A stretch of DNA of 64,000 bases from Litorimonas sp964511495 (GCA_964511495.1 CAZEFT010000003.1:140885-204884); one strand, 5' to 3'; positions 9,255 to 18,310 are shown, numbered from the stretch's first letter. Notes: generated from the sequence alone by a model not told the origin. Translations and numbers: made by a program.

Positions 9255-10337
9255 ATGAGTGAGCCATTTCCACATTTTTCTTTATCCGATTTGGATATGC
9301 GGGCCCGTCATATCTTTCGTGATGTGGTGGAGGCTTATTTAGACTCGGGTCAGCCTGTCGGCTCAAAAACATTAGCGCTGTCTAGCGGTCAGTCTCTCTC
9401 ACCGGCAACAATCCGCAATACGATGGCCGAGCTTAGCCGTTATGGCCTGCTGGCCTCTCCTCATGTCAGTGCCGGGCGTATTCCTACACAAGCGGGATTG
9501 CGCCTCTTTGTTGACGGGCTTTTGGAAGTTGGAGATTTAGGACAGGTCGAACAAGCCAGATTAGAGGCCAAGCTCTCCGCCGCGCCACAATCATCAGAAG
9601 AGTTCATGGCGCAAGCCGGGGATATGCTGGCCGGGTTGGCTGGCGGGGCGGGGCTTGTTTTGACTCCACAATCTGCACCCAATTCAGCTTTGCGGCATGT
9701 TGAATTTGTTGCTTTGGATGATGGTCAGGCCTTGGTTGTTCTCGTCTACGAAGATGGGCGAGTGGAAAATCGCCTCATGCCACGCCCGGAAGGACTATTA
9801 CCGGCCTCTTTGGAGCGGGCAGGAAACTTTCTGTCGAATCGTCTAAAGGGTCGGCGCCTGGAGGAAGCGCGTGCAGATGTTTTGGAAGAGATTGCACGGG
9901 GTCACGCCCAGATTGACGCCGCTGCAGCAAGCCTTATTGAGCAAGGCCTTGCCTCTTGGTCGGGCGAGGAGACCGAAACACAGTCAAAACGGGCTTTAAT
10001 TGTTCGCGGACGCGCACAACTCCTTGACAATTTGGAAGCGCAAACCGATTTGGAGCGCATCCGTCTCTTATTCGAAGACTTGGAGCGTAAGGAAGAATTG
10101 ATTGCCTTGCTCGACAGAACCGAACAGGCTGATGGAGTAAAGATTTTTATCGGCACAGAGAACCCTTTATTCTCTTTGTCGGGATCCAGTGTGGTCGTCG
10201 CGCCTTATCGTGACGCTACGCAAAAAATTATAGGGGCGGTGGGCGTGATTGGCCCGACCCGCCTTAATTATGCGCGGGTTATCCCTATGGTGGATTATAC
10301 AGCGCAATTAGTGGGGCGTTGGTTAAACCGCCAATAA
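9255..10337 (+). CDS. hrcA: Heat-inducible transcription repressor HrcA
   Basis: 360 residues. The N-terminal winged helix includes the family sequence V-G-S-K-T-L and the S-P-A-T-I-R-N-T-M-A-E-L block, followed by a GAF-like domain and the C-terminal dimerisation part. HrcA represses groESL/dnaK-type operons by binding CIRCE elements and is kept active by GroEL. It is followed by grpE, the classical arrangement. Only half of a CIRCE-like motif (GAGTGCTTA near 9125) is visible upstream, so autoregulation is not shown. Confidence 0.95.
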   Translation: MSEPFPHFSLSDLDMRARHIFRDVVEAYLDSGQPVGSKTLALSSGQSLSPATIRNTMAELSRYGLLASPHVSAGRIPTQAGLRLFVDGLLEVGDLGQVEQARLEAKLSAAPQSSEEFMAQAGDMLAGLAGGAGLVLTPQSAPNSALRHVEFVALDDGQALVVLVYEDGRVENRLMPRPEGLLPASLERAGNFLSNRLKGRRLEEARADVLEEIARGHAQIDAAAASLIEQGLASWSGEETETQSKRALIVRGRAQLLDNLEAQTDLERIRLLFEDLERKEELIALLDRTEQADGVKIFIGTENPLFSLSGSSVVVAPYRDATQKIIGAVGVIGPTRLNYARVIPMVDYTAQLVGRWLNRQ

Positions 10338-10396
10338 CCCGAACGAACTGTAAATGTGCGCAGAACTTTTCCCTGCGACTTGATGAAGAGAGACTT

Positions 10397-11107
10397 ATGT
10401 CTGATTCGAAAAAACCGACTATGCCCAACGTGAAAGGGATGAGTGATTTGCCCAGCGATGATGAGCTGGATGCTCTTCAAGCTGAGATCAACAAAGCCAA
10501 ACAGGGCATGGGGTCGCGGGCAGCAGCCGCCAAAGCTCAGGCGGATGCCGATATGACCGAAGATGATATTAAAGCCGAGCTGGAAAAGGCGGGGATTGAT
10601 GGAGAGGTACTTGATGCGGGTTCGGCCGCTATCGCTCGCATTCAAGAACTGGAAACCGAAATCGCCAACATGAAAGATCAGGCGCTACGCGCTTTGGCCG
10701 ATGCGGAAAATGTCAAAAAACGCGCCGAGCGCGAAGTTGCCGCAGCCAAGACATTTGGTATTGAAAAATTTGCGCAGGACGTTCTCTCTGTTCACGACAA
10801 CCTTTCCCGCGCTTTGCTGACATTGGAAGGAACGAATAAGGATGAATTGGGCGAAAACGCCAAAAACCTCGTCGCCGGAATTGAGTTGACCGAGAAAGAC
10901 CTCATCATGGTTTTATCCCGTCACGGTGTGAAGCCAGTACCGGGTGTCGGAGCCAAATTTGATCCGAATGTGCATCAGGCTGTCGCCAATATTCCATCCG
11001 AAGAAGACAAGGGCAATGTTGCCAATGTTATGCAGACTGGCTTTAAAATCGGGGACCGCACTTTGCGCGCCGCTATGGTCGCCGTCAGTACCGGACCTGC
11101 AAAGTAG
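10397..11107 (+). CDS. grpE: Nucleotide exchange factor GrpE
   Basis: 236 residues from the ATG at 10397, which is preceded by a GAAGAGAGA ribosome site; an upstream in-frame start at 10319 would overlap hrcA and adds non-conserved residues. An acidic, flexible N-terminus precedes a long coiled coil (about 70-140, with D-A-E-N-V-K-K-R-A-E-R-E) and the C-terminal beta domain (H-G-V-K-P-V-P-G-V-G-A-K-F-D-P-N-V-H-Q-A). GrpE drives ADP release from DnaK. dnaK and dnaJ are not in this window. Confidence 0.93.
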   Translation: MSDSKKPTMPNVKGMSDLPSDDELDALQAEINKAKQGMGSRAAAAKAQADADMTEDDIKAELEKAGIDGEVLDAGSAAIARIQELETEIANMKDQALRALADAENVKKRAEREVAAAKTFGIEKFAQDVLSVHDNLSRALLTLEGTNKDELGENAKNLVAGIELTEKDLIMVLSRHGVKPVPGVGAKFDPNVHQAVANIPSEEDKGNVANVMQTGFKIGDRTLRAAMVAVSTGPAK

Positions 11108-11110
11108 GGC

Positions 11111-11947
11111 GTGCCTGAACTTCCCGAAGTTGAAACGGTCAGGCGCGGCTTAGCGCCTGTTATGGAAGGCGCTGTTTTTGAGACAGTTAGGCTCAACCGA
11201 CCCGATCTTCGCTTTCCTTTTGACGCACAATTTATAGAGCGCGTGCAGGGCCAGACCTTGCTCCGTCTCTCACGTCGGGCAAAATTCTTACAGGCTGAGC
11301 TGTCCTCAGGCGAACGCCTATTTATGCATTTAGGTATGAGTGGCCGGTTCATTATTGATAAGACGGATACAGCCGCTTTCGTGCATGACCATAAAGCCGA
11401 CCCAAAACACCACCATGTTGTCTTTGGTATGGATAACGGGGCTATCATTACTTTTAATGACCCGCGCCGGTTTGGTTTTATGGAGCTTGCCGCAAAAGAC
11501 GAAGCTTACCGCTTGGATCATATCGGACCGGAACCTCTATCCAATCAATTTAACGGCCCCGTATTGCGCGAAGCTCTGCGCGGAAAAAAGTCCAAGATTA
11601 AGGCGGCGCTACTGGATCAGCGAGTCGTGGCAGGCCTTGGCAATATATATGTGTGTGAAGCCTTGTTCCGCGCACATATCTCTCCTCGGCGGGCCGCCGG
11701 GCGGTTAAAAGTCGCAGAAACCGATGCTTTGTCCGTTCATATTAAAGACGTCCTGAGCGAAGCGATTGAGGCGGGCGGCAGCTCATTGCGCGATTTTTCC
11801 AACACAGATGGCAAACTCGGTTACTTCCAACATCGCTTTGACGTCTATGGTCGTGAAAATGAGCCCTGCCCGGCCTGTGCCGCCCCCATACAGAGAATTG
11901 TTCAAAGTGGACGCAGCTCTTTTTTGTGTCGGGTGTGTCAGAGTTAA
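11111..11947 (+). CDS. mutM: Formamidopyrimidine-DNA glycosylase
   Basis: 278 residues from a GTG start three bases after the grpE stop. The mature N-terminus P-E-L-P-E-V-E-T supplies the catalytic Pro2 and Glu3. The C-terminal zinc finger has Cys253, Cys256, Cys273 and Cys276. The enzyme excises 8-oxoguanine and ring-opened purines and then nicks the strand. Close spacing suggests co-transcription with hrcA-grpE. Endonuclease VIII is excluded by the PELPEVET start. Confidence 0.95.
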   Translation: MPELPEVETVRRGLAPVMEGAVFETVRLNRPDLRFPFDAQFIERVQGQTLLRLSRRAKFLQAELSSGERLFMHLGMSGRFIIDKTDTAAFVHDHKADPKHHHVVFGMDNGAIITFNDPRRFGFMELAAKDEAYRLDHIGPEPLSNQFNGPVLREALRGKKSKIKAALLDQRVVAGLGNIYVCEALFRAHISPRRAAGRLKVAETDALSVHIKDVLSEAIEAGGSSLRDFSNTDGKLGYFQHRFDVYGRENEPCPACAAPIQRIVQSGRSSFLCRVCQS

Positions 11948-12077
11948 TCCTCACAGCCCATCTCCCCGTAGCCCTTGCCAGAGGGCGGGCTCAAAGCTAA
12001 AAGTCGGGCTTTCGGACAAATAGCGGCTTTTGAGCTAGTTCATTAAAGAACCAACCGAGTAAAGGCAGGCAAACGTT

Positions 12078-12854
12078 ATGGCATACCAGAATATAGAATT
12101 GACGCGTGACGGCCATGTGGCCACCATTCAACTGGATCGGCCCAAGGCGCTCAACGCCCTCAACAATGCCATGATGGGCGAAGTTTCTGACGCTTTGGCT
12201 GCATTGGAGGCCGATGATGGTGTAGGTTGTGTGATCCTCACAGGAAGCGAGAAGGCTTTTGCCGCCGGGGCAGACATCAAGGAAATGGCCGATAATGACT
12301 ATCTCACCCTTTATAAAACCGACCCGTTTAAAGCCAATCACTGTGCTATCGAACGCTTTCGTAAGCCTATTATTGCTGCCGTAGCGGGCTATGCCTTAGG
12401 TGGGGGCTGTGAGATTGCCATGATGTGTGATTTTATTATCGCTGCCGAGAATGCTAAATTTGGTCAGCCTGAGATTAATCTCGGCGTTATGCCGGGTATT
12501 GGCGGCACACAACGCCTTATGCGGGCGGTGGGTAAGGCCAAAGCCATGGATCTCTGCCTCACGGGGCGTATGATGGATGCTGAGGAAGCCGAACGCTCGG
12601 GCCTTGTCAGCCGCATTGTCAAGCTAGACGACCTTATGGAAACAGCGCAGGAGGCCGCAGCAAAAATTGCCGCCCAAAGTCAACCCGTGGCTATGATGAC
12701 CAAGGAAACTATCAATACCGGCTTTAATATGACCTTGGAGCAGGGCATTCATTATGAACGCCGCTTGTTCCAGAGCCTGTTTACCACAGGCGATCAGAAA
12801 GAGGGCATGACCGCTTTTATCGAAAAGCGCAAACCGCATTTCAAAAATAAATAG
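12078..12854 (+). CDS. Enoyl-CoA hydratase (crotonase family)
   Basis: 258 residues, typical of mitochondrial-type short-chain enoyl-CoA hydratases. The oxyanion-hole segment A-F-A-A-G-A-D-I-K-E-M lies at 60-70, with the two catalytic glutamates in G-G-G-C-E (Glu112) and P-E-I-N-L-G (Glu132). Both glutamates present argue for a true hydratase in fatty-acid beta-oxidation rather than an isomerase. From memory, Caulobacter also carries an enoyl-CoA hydratase next to rpsT-dnaA. ATG at 12078. Confidence 0.9.
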   Translation: MAYQNIELTRDGHVATIQLDRPKALNALNNAMMGEVSDALAALEADDGVGCVILTGSEKAFAAGADIKEMADNDYLTLYKTDPFKANHCAIERFRKPIIAAVAGYALGGGCEIAMMCDFIIAAENAKFGQPEINLGVMPGIGGTQRLMRAVGKAKAMDLCLTGRMMDAEEAERSGLVSRIVKLDDLMETAQEAAAKIAAQSQPVAMMTKETINTGFNMTLEQGIHYERRLFQSLFTTGDQKEGMTAFIEKRKPHFKNK

Positions 12855-12894
12855 GCCCCTCTCTCTCCTGTCATAAATCAATGAGATTGCATGG

Positions 12895-12923
12895 TTGACG
12901 ATAGGGCCAAGGGCGCGTATAGG
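12895..12923 (+). promoter_or_regulatory. Promoter of rpsT
   Basis: A -35 TTGACG (12895-12900) and a -10 TATAGG (12918-12923) are separated by exactly 17 bp. The -10 ends 63 bp before the rpsT start, and there is no competing gene in between. Confidence 0.6.
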
Positions 12924-12986
12924 CGCGTTTCGAAATTCGGGTAGGCCATGTGCCTGCCCTATTATGATATGGAATAGAGGTAAAAC

Positions 12987-13250
12987 ATGGCGAATACTTC
13001 ATCTGCCAAAAAGAACGTGCGTAAAATGGCACGTAAGACAGAAGTCAACCGTGCTCGTCGCTCTCAGGTGCGCACATTTTTACGTCGCGTTGAAGATGCG
13101 ATTGCCGCGGGTGATAAATCAGCAGCAAATGATGCCCTGAAACAGGCGGAACCGGCTATGATGCGCGCTGTCTCTCGCGGTGTGTTTCACAAAAACACTG
13201 CTGCACGTAAAATTTCTCGCTTGAATAAGCGCGTTAAAGCCATCGCGTAA
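12987..13250 (+). CDS. rpsT: 30S ribosomal protein S20
   Basis: 87 residues, basic, with the S20 pattern A-N-T-S-S-A-K-K-N-V-R at the start and H-K-N-T-A-A-R-K-I-S-R-L at the end. S20 binds 16S rRNA early in 30S assembly. A GAGG ribosome site precedes the ATG. The gene has its own promoter and a terminator downstream. Confidence 0.97.
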   Translation: MANTSSAKKNVRKMARKTEVNRARRSQVRTFLRRVEDAIAAGDKSAANDALKQAEPAMMRAVSRGVFHKNTAARKISRLNKRVKAIA

Positions 13251-13305
13251 TTTTATGCGGCTATATATAAAATGAAAGGTCTCTCACGAACCTTTCAAAC
13301 CAAAT

Positions 13306-13329
13306 ACCGGGCATATGCTCGGTTTTTTT
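13306..13329 (+). terminator. Rho-independent terminator of rpsT
   Basis: ACCGGGC (13306-13312) pairs with GCTCGGT (13317-13323), allowing one G-T pair, around an ATAT loop. A run of seven T follows. Confidence 0.75.
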
Positions 13330-13749
13330 ATGCTCGCCGGTCTGGTGGGCGTATTATCACACCCCCTACAATCACTTGAGCACGCCCAAAACATCGATGA
13401 ATTGGCATTCAAGAAAGCCATGATTTTGAGACCGTCAAAGACACCCAATAACCGACCCCCAAAAGGTTAGGGGGCTAGATTGTGTGGGAGCGGTTTTAAT
13501 GAGCACAACGAGGTGGTGTACACCTCAAGGCTCTTAGAATTTTCAAATTATTGATAGAGGTTTCAAACGATTAATTTTTTGGTTGTGGCATCAAATTTAA
13601 AGGCGAAACTTCCACTAAACTGGGAGGTTTTTCTCCTTTCTTCATAAAAAATACAGAGAAACATGAATTTTTTGCAACGCCAGCGTTCTGAGATTCTTAC
13701 GTTTTTTTGAGTCAATAAAAAAGGTTGCCAGAATCACAATTTTTGCCCG

Positions 13750-13778
13750 TTGACGAAATGAAAAAGAGTCGGTTTAAA
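13750..13778 (+). promoter_or_regulatory. Candidate dnaA promoter
   Basis: TTGACG (13750-13755) and TTTAAA (13773-13778) are separated by 17 bp. A GANTC site (13766-13770) falls in the spacer, where methylation could alter promoter use. The implied transcript has a leader of roughly 140 nt before the dnaA ATG. Confidence 0.5.
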
Positions 13779-13876
13779 AGGGGCACAGGAACAGAAATGT
13801 CCTGAGCATCAGGGATAACCAAACGGGCATGAAGGGGCTTCTGCGCGGGCGGGTTCACGCAAGATAAATTTGAATA

Positions 13877-13910
13877 TGACGAAAAGTGCCATTTTCGTCA
13901 ACGGTACCGT
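13877..13910 (+). promoter_or_regulatory. Hairpin and palindrome in the dnaA leader
   Basis: TGACGAAAA (13877-13885) and TTTTCGTCA (13892-13900) form a perfect 9-bp stem with a 6-nt loop. The perfect 10-bp palindrome ACGGTACCGT (13901-13910) follows immediately. The structure ends 15 nt before the dnaA start codon, so it could influence ribosome access. Confidence 0.5.
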
Positions 13911-13925
13911 TTGGGGTAAAATAAG

Positions 13926-15491
13926 ATGAGCGACTCTCATATAAATTCTTCTCAGAACCTGCGGAAGGGCAAACAAGGACGATCTCAGACAGCACCGGAC
14001 CTCTATACAGGGGAACCTCCGTTACAAAGTGCGCATAATACATGGGCCAAGGTAAAAACCGATTTGGGCTATGCTTTGGGGCCAAACGTCCACCGCTCTT
14101 GGACCGGACAGTTACGCGTGAGCCAAGCCAATGAGCGTATCGTGACATTGGCCGCCCCATCCCGTTTCATCGCCTCCAAAATCGAAGCGAATTATGCGGA
14201 AACCGTCCGTCGTCTGTGGAAGAAACATGATATGGTTGCCCCGCCGCGCGATATTATTTTTTCCGCCACAAATGAACGTAACGCCATAAGTTCTGCGCCA
14301 CGTCGTGGCTCTGCAGCAGGCTTCAACCCATCACCCGCTCAAAATAAATTATCCTCACAGAGACACTCTAATGTCGTTCCGCATTTACGAGAAGTAGGTA
14401 CGGCTGGGGAGGTCGCAAATGCGGACCCCGTCGCAGTACGCTCCGAAAACCCCCGCGATCGTTTCACCTTCGACAATTTTGTCGTCGGAGCATCCAACGA
14501 ATTAGCGTTTGCCGTTGCCCGCCAAATCGCGTCATGCCGGGTCCCACAATACAACCCCATCGTTATTCACGGGGCCAATGGCATGGGTAAAACCCACCTA
14601 CTTCATGCGATTGAGGATGGTGCCCGCCAAACTGACCCGAATTACCGCGTTAAACTTATATCGTCTGAGAATTTTGTTTCTGCCTTCGTCTCTTCTGTCA
14701 GAGGCTCTGGTGGGCGCGAGGCCATTGAAGCTTTCAAAGCCTCTCTACGGGACGTTGACTTGCTAATAATTGATGATGCGCATTTTATCGCCGATAAGCC
14801 CGGTTCTCAGGAAGAATTATTGCATACACTGGTCAGCCTTGTCGCCCAGGGTCGTCAGATTTTGATCGCCGCTGACCGCCACCCAGATAAGATTGAAAAA
14901 GCCTCCGACCGGTTAAAATCTTATTTGTCATCCGGCCTCGTTTGCCGCATTGGCGCAGCGGATTATGAGTTGCGCCTGCGTATTCTGGATCGCCTGATAC
15001 AGCGCCGTCGAGCATCGGGTAATCCCGAACTGGCCATACCGCAAAATGCTAGAGATCATTTGGCTGCGCGGATGAATGCAACGCCGCGCGACCTAGAAGG
15101 TGCTTTTAATCAAATCGTAGCGCAAAGCGAATTTTTGGGAACGCCCATCACATTGGAAACCGTGCAGGAAACCCTATCCGATTCCCGTTACATGGCGGGT
15201 CAACGCTTGACAGTCGACCGCATTCAACGCGCCGTCTGTGAGGCTTTCGATTTAAGTCTAACCGATATGGTGTCCAAACGTCGCGCGCGTATTATTGCCC
15301 GCCCGCGTCAAGTTGCCATGTATTTGTCGAAAAAACTGACAAAGCGCTCCTTGCCTGACATTGGGCGACGCTTTGGCGGACGTGATCACACAACGGTTAT
15401 GCATGCCGTCAAACGGATCGAAGAATTACGCGCGACGGATGCTGAATTTAACGCTCGCATCGAAGCCGTAGAAAGTGCTTTGCAAGCCTAA
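13926..15491 (+). CDS. dnaA: Chromosomal replication initiator protein DnaA
   Basis: 521 residues. Domain I lies near 38-100, a low-conservation linker follows, and the AAA+ domain starts about 178. Walker A (G-A-N-G-M-G-K-T) is at about 216-223 and Walker B (L-L-I-I-D-D) at about 279-284. The C-terminal domain IV has the DNA-binding signature G-R-D-H-T-T-V-M-H-A-V. DnaA-ATP opens the origin to start replication. It is followed by dnaN and recF, the ancestral order. The gene lies about 27 kb from the probable origin at hemE/ppsR, a separation also seen, at a shorter distance, in Caulobacter. The unusual N-terminal 35 residues are polar and probably flexible. Confidence 0.97.
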   Translation: MSDSHINSSQNLRKGKQGRSQTAPDLYTGEPPLQSAHNTWAKVKTDLGYALGPNVHRSWTGQLRVSQANERIVTLAAPSRFIASKIEANYAETVRRLWKKHDMVAPPRDIIFSATNERNAISSAPRRGSAAGFNPSPAQNKLSSQRHSNVVPHLREVGTAGEVANADPVAVRSENPRDRFTFDNFVVGASNELAFAVARQIASCRVPQYNPIVIHGANGMGKTHLLHAIEDGARQTDPNYRVKLISSENFVSAFVSSVRGSGGREAIEAFKASLRDVDLLIIDDAHFIADKPGSQEELLHTLVSLVAQGRQILIAADRHPDKIEKASDRLKSYLSSGLVCRIGAADYELRLRILDRLIQRRRASGNPELAIPQNARDHLAARMNATPRDLEGAFNQIVAQSEFLGTPITLETVQETLSDSRYMAGQRLTVDRIQRAVCEAFDLSLTDMVSKRRARIIARPRQVAMYLSKKLTKRSLPDIGRRFGGRDHTTVMHAVKRIEELRATDAEFNARIEAVESALQA

Positions 15492-15543
15492 TCTTGCTTT
15501 GTTCGGTTTTGTTTGAGATGAAGAATTATCAGACGCTTTTGCT

Positions 15544-15629
15544 AAAGCTCTCTTGATGAAAATATGCGCCTTTTAGCCATGCCTAGAAACCGAGAGCTTT
15601 GATAATCCATTACGAAATTTGTAGTGGAT
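15544..15629. repeat. Inverted repeats in the dnaA-dnaN spacer
   Basis: AAAGCTCTC (15544-15552) and GAGAGCTTT (15592-15600) are perfect 9-bp complements about 40 bp apart. Immediately after, ATCCATTAC (15605-15613) and GTAGTGGAT (15621-15629) form a second 9-bp stem with one wobble pair. Neither is followed by a T-run. They occupy the 253-bp gap between dnaA and dnaN and may belong to the dnaN leader. Confidence 0.35.
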
Positions 15630-15744
15630 TCGTGGCAGAGGCTTTGTGACCGTCGGTTTGCGCTTGCTCTCTCGCCTATCTCGACTATGATTGTGTTCAA
15701 AATTTTGAGGGCAGCTCGCCCAGATTTTATCTGAGAGAATTTGC

Positions 15745-16848
15745 ATGAAAGTCACACTCGAACGTAGCGCGTTGATGAAGGCTTTAGGCCATGTTCAGAA
15801 TGTTGTGGAGCGCCGCAACACGATTCCGATTTTATCCAATGTTTTGATGAGCGCTGAGGGCGGTAAAATCAGTCTCGTTGCAACAGATTTGGACATTGAA
15901 ATGTCCGAATCCACGGAAGGCGATGTCGCGCAACCCGGCCAGATCACCGCCCCAGCCCATACGCTTTATGACATTGTACGCAAATTATCCGATGGTGCGC
16001 AGGTGGTTTTACAAATCAATAGTGAGGATCGTTTGGATGTAGATTCAGGCCGGGCGCATTTTACTCTACCACTTCTGCCTGCGGGGGATTTTCCAAAAAT
16101 GACAGCAGATGGTTTCACCCATGAATTTGTGATGCCGGCAGCCGCCTTACAGCGCTTAATCGACAAGACGCGCTTTGCGATTTCGACGGAGGAAACACGT
16201 TACTATCTCAACGGAATTTACATGCATGCCAATGCTGGAAAATTACGTACAGTGGCAACTGACGGCCATCGTCTGGCCTTGGCTGAAACGGAGCTTCCGG
16301 TCGGCGCCGAAGACCTGCCCGGTGTCATCATTCCGCGCAAAACCGTGGCGGAAATTCGTCGCCTCATTGACGGAGCCGATGGTGATGTGGCTATTAGCGT
16401 GTCTGAAGCCAAAATCCGTTTTACCACAGGCACAGCCGTACTCACTTCGAAATTGATTGACGGTACCTTCCCGGATTATGAGCGCGTAATTCCCAAAAAT
16501 AATCCAAAGGAATTGGTGATTGATAATAAAGTCTTTGCCGATGCAGTTGACCGCGTCTCAACAATTTCTGCTGAAAAATCACGCTCAATTAAAATGGGTC
16601 TTGGTGAAGATAATCTCGAACTGACTGTAAATAACCCTGAAAGCGGTAATGCGCATGAGGCACTTATGGTCAGCTATACAGAGGAACCATTGGAGATCGG
16701 GTTTAACGCTAAATATTTATTAGATGTAACCGGGCAAATCGAAGGGCGCGATGCGACCTTCTATCTCGATAGCGCGGCAAGCCCTGCACTCGTCAAAGAC
16801 AGTGAAGACCCCGATGCCCTCTTTGTTTTAATGCCTTTGCGCGTTTAA
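15745..16848 (+). CDS. dnaN: DNA polymerase III beta subunit (sliding clamp)
   Basis: 367 residues, normal for the clamp, with three repeated clamp domains. Characteristic segments include R-R-N-T-I-P-I-L-S-N near the start, T-D-G-H-R-L-A in the middle and the C-terminal F-V-L-M-P-L-R-V. The ring tethers polymerase to DNA and recruits DnaA inactivators and repair polymerases. ATG at 15745; recF begins 34 bp after the stop. Confidence 0.97.
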   Translation: MKVTLERSALMKALGHVQNVVERRNTIPILSNVLMSAEGGKISLVATDLDIEMSESTEGDVAQPGQITAPAHTLYDIVRKLSDGAQVVLQINSEDRLDVDSGRAHFTLPLLPAGDFPKMTADGFTHEFVMPAAALQRLIDKTRFAISTEETRYYLNGIYMHANAGKLRTVATDGHRLALAETELPVGAEDLPGVIIPRKTVAEIRRLIDGADGDVAISVSEAKIRFTTGTAVLTSKLIDGTFPDYERVIPKNNPKELVIDNKVFADAVDRVSTISAEKSRSIKMGLGEDNLELTVNNPESGNAHEALMVSYTEEPLEIGFNAKYLLDVTGQIEGRDATFYLDSAASPALVKDSEDPDALFVLMPLRV

Positions 16849-16881
16849 ACGTGACGCCGGGCAAATACTGATATTCAGACA

Positions 16882-18054
16882 GTGAGTGCGGTTTCAATTC
16901 CGGCTTCGCGTCATATCACGACTCTACGCCTCACGGATTTTCGTAATTATCAAAGCCTGGATATCACATTCGGCCCAGAGCCCGTCGTGCTTTACGGCCA
17001 CAATGGTGCGGGTAAAACCAACCTTTTAGAGGCTTTGTCTTTTTTATCGCCAGGTCGCGGCATGCGCCGCGCCAAGGTTGAAGACCTCGCGCGACGTCAC
17101 GGGGACAATCAAGCCCCGGCTTGGGGGATTAATGCGACGCTCGAAGATGGTGTGAAAATCAGTATCGGACAAGTTCCGGAATATCCGCGCCGCCGCTTAA
17201 TGCGTCTTGACGGGTCTCACGCCACCGCCACACAGCTCGCCGAAAAAATTAGCCTTATGTGGCTCACTCCCGCCCAAGACAGATTATTTACTGGTCCCGC
17301 CGGAGATCGGCGAAAATTCTTTGACCGTTTTACCTTAGCGCACTCTCCGGCACATGGAACGATTAGTAACCGATATGAAAAAGCCCGCCGCGAACGTAAC
17401 CGGCTTTTGTCGGACGGGGTTACGGACGGTTTTTGGTATGATGCGCTCGAGCAGGACTTAGCCCGGCAAGGGGCGCATATCGCGCAGGCTCGCGCCATCA
17501 CACTCACCGCGCTTCGTGAAGAGATTGCTGCCAGAGACGAGCGGGCCTCTCAAGGAGGTTCCACCGTTTTCCCAAAAGCAGGATTAGCCATAGACGGCCT
17601 TTATGAAAACCAATGCTTAAACGGCCTACCATTGGAGGAAATTGCGGAGAACCTTAGGATAGATCTAGCGAATAATCGCACCCTTGACTTGCGGGCAGGG
17701 CGGACATTGGTCGGGCCCCATCGGTCTGATTTGATTGTGACGCATATTGATAAATCCATGCCAGCCGGTGATTGTTCGACCGGAGAACAGAAGGCGCTTC
17801 TCATTGGTCTGATGCTGGCTCAAGCCCGTGCACAAAAAGACCGAAAGCCCATATTGTTGTTGGACGAGGTCGCAGCACATCTGGATCGAGGTAGACGAGG
17901 AGCTTTGATTGAAGAGCTTTTGGAGTTAAATACGCAAGTTTTCATGACAGGGACAGATGCGTCCCTTTTCGAGGCCTTTGCCGGGCGAGCGCAGGTTTTT
18001 AATGTGAAAAACGCTCAAGTCGATCTTGAGATGACAGGAAAAAACGGAACCTAG
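16882..18054 (+). CDS. recF: DNA replication/repair protein RecF
   Basis: 390 residues from a GTG start. Walker A G-H-N-G-A-G-K-T lies at 39-46, the ABC-type signature S-T-G-E-Q-K appears near 295, and Walker B L-L-L-D-E-V-A-A-H-L-D near 330. RecF, with RecOR, loads RecA at single-strand gaps. gyrB, which often follows recF, is absent; a strong hairpin follows instead. Confidence 0.95.
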   Translation: MSAVSIPASRHITTLRLTDFRNYQSLDITFGPEPVVLYGHNGAGKTNLLEALSFLSPGRGMRRAKVEDLARRHGDNQAPAWGINATLEDGVKISIGQVPEYPRRRLMRLDGSHATATQLAEKISLMWLTPAQDRLFTGPAGDRRKFFDRFTLAHSPAHGTISNRYEKARRERNRLLSDGVTDGFWYDALEQDLARQGAHIAQARAITLTALREEIAARDERASQGGSTVFPKAGLAIDGLYENQCLNGLPLEEIAENLRIDLANNRTLDLRAGRTLVGPHRSDLIVTHIDKSMPAGDCSTGEQKALLIGLMLAQARAQKDRKPILLLDEVAAHLDRGRRGALIEELLELNTQVFMTGTDASLFEAFAGRAQVFNVKNAQVDLEMTGKNGT

Positions 18055-18067
18055 AAACAATATAAAT

Positions 18068-18096
18068 GCCCTGTCATGCATTGAGCATGACAGGGC
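18068..18096 (+). repeat. Perfect 12-bp hairpin 13 nt after recF
   Basis: GCCCTGTCATGC (18068-18079) pairs without a mismatch with GCATGACAGGGC (18085-18096) around a 5-nt loop. There is no T-run on either side, so it is not a standard intrinsic terminator. It may end or protect the dnaA-dnaN-recF message. The remaining 18097-18310 spacer shows nothing recognisable. Confidence 0.5.
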
Positions 18097-18310
18097 GTCA
18101 GTATCAAACGGGGCGCAAATGTCCGATACCAACATTCGGTTTAAACGGGGGATAAATTTTAAGTTTGAAACATTGCGGCCCTGCCCGGCCAGCGACTTAC
18201 TTTACTCTATAAATAATTATCGTGTAAATCCCTAATAAGAGACAAAACCACTCTCATTTAAAATCCAAACTCAACACTCTAATCTTGAAGGCTCAATCGC
18301 TCCATTCCGT

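Larger units (their letters stand above)
13330..13925 (+). promoter_or_regulatory. dnaA upstream regulatory region with clustered GANTC sites
   Basis: About 600 bp without a convincing gene. It holds four GANTC motifs (13692-13696, 13709-13713, 13731-13735, 13766-13770), a candidate dnaA promoter and a leader hairpin. GANTC is the CcrM methylation target in alphaproteobacteria, and Caulobacter dnaA transcription responds to methylation of such a site. I see no clear consensus DnaA box here, so I do not call this the origin. The first part (13330-13680) shows nothing I recognise. Confidence 0.5.

Noticed and set aside
13315..13470. Small reading frame of 51 codons with a hydrophobic start in the rpsT-dnaA spacer
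   Set aside because: Its start lies inside the rpsT terminator, it has no ribosome site and no similarity that I recognise.
13330..13925. Origin of replication beside dnaA
   Set aside because: No clear DnaA-box cluster found; hemE/ppsR position has better synteny and box matches.
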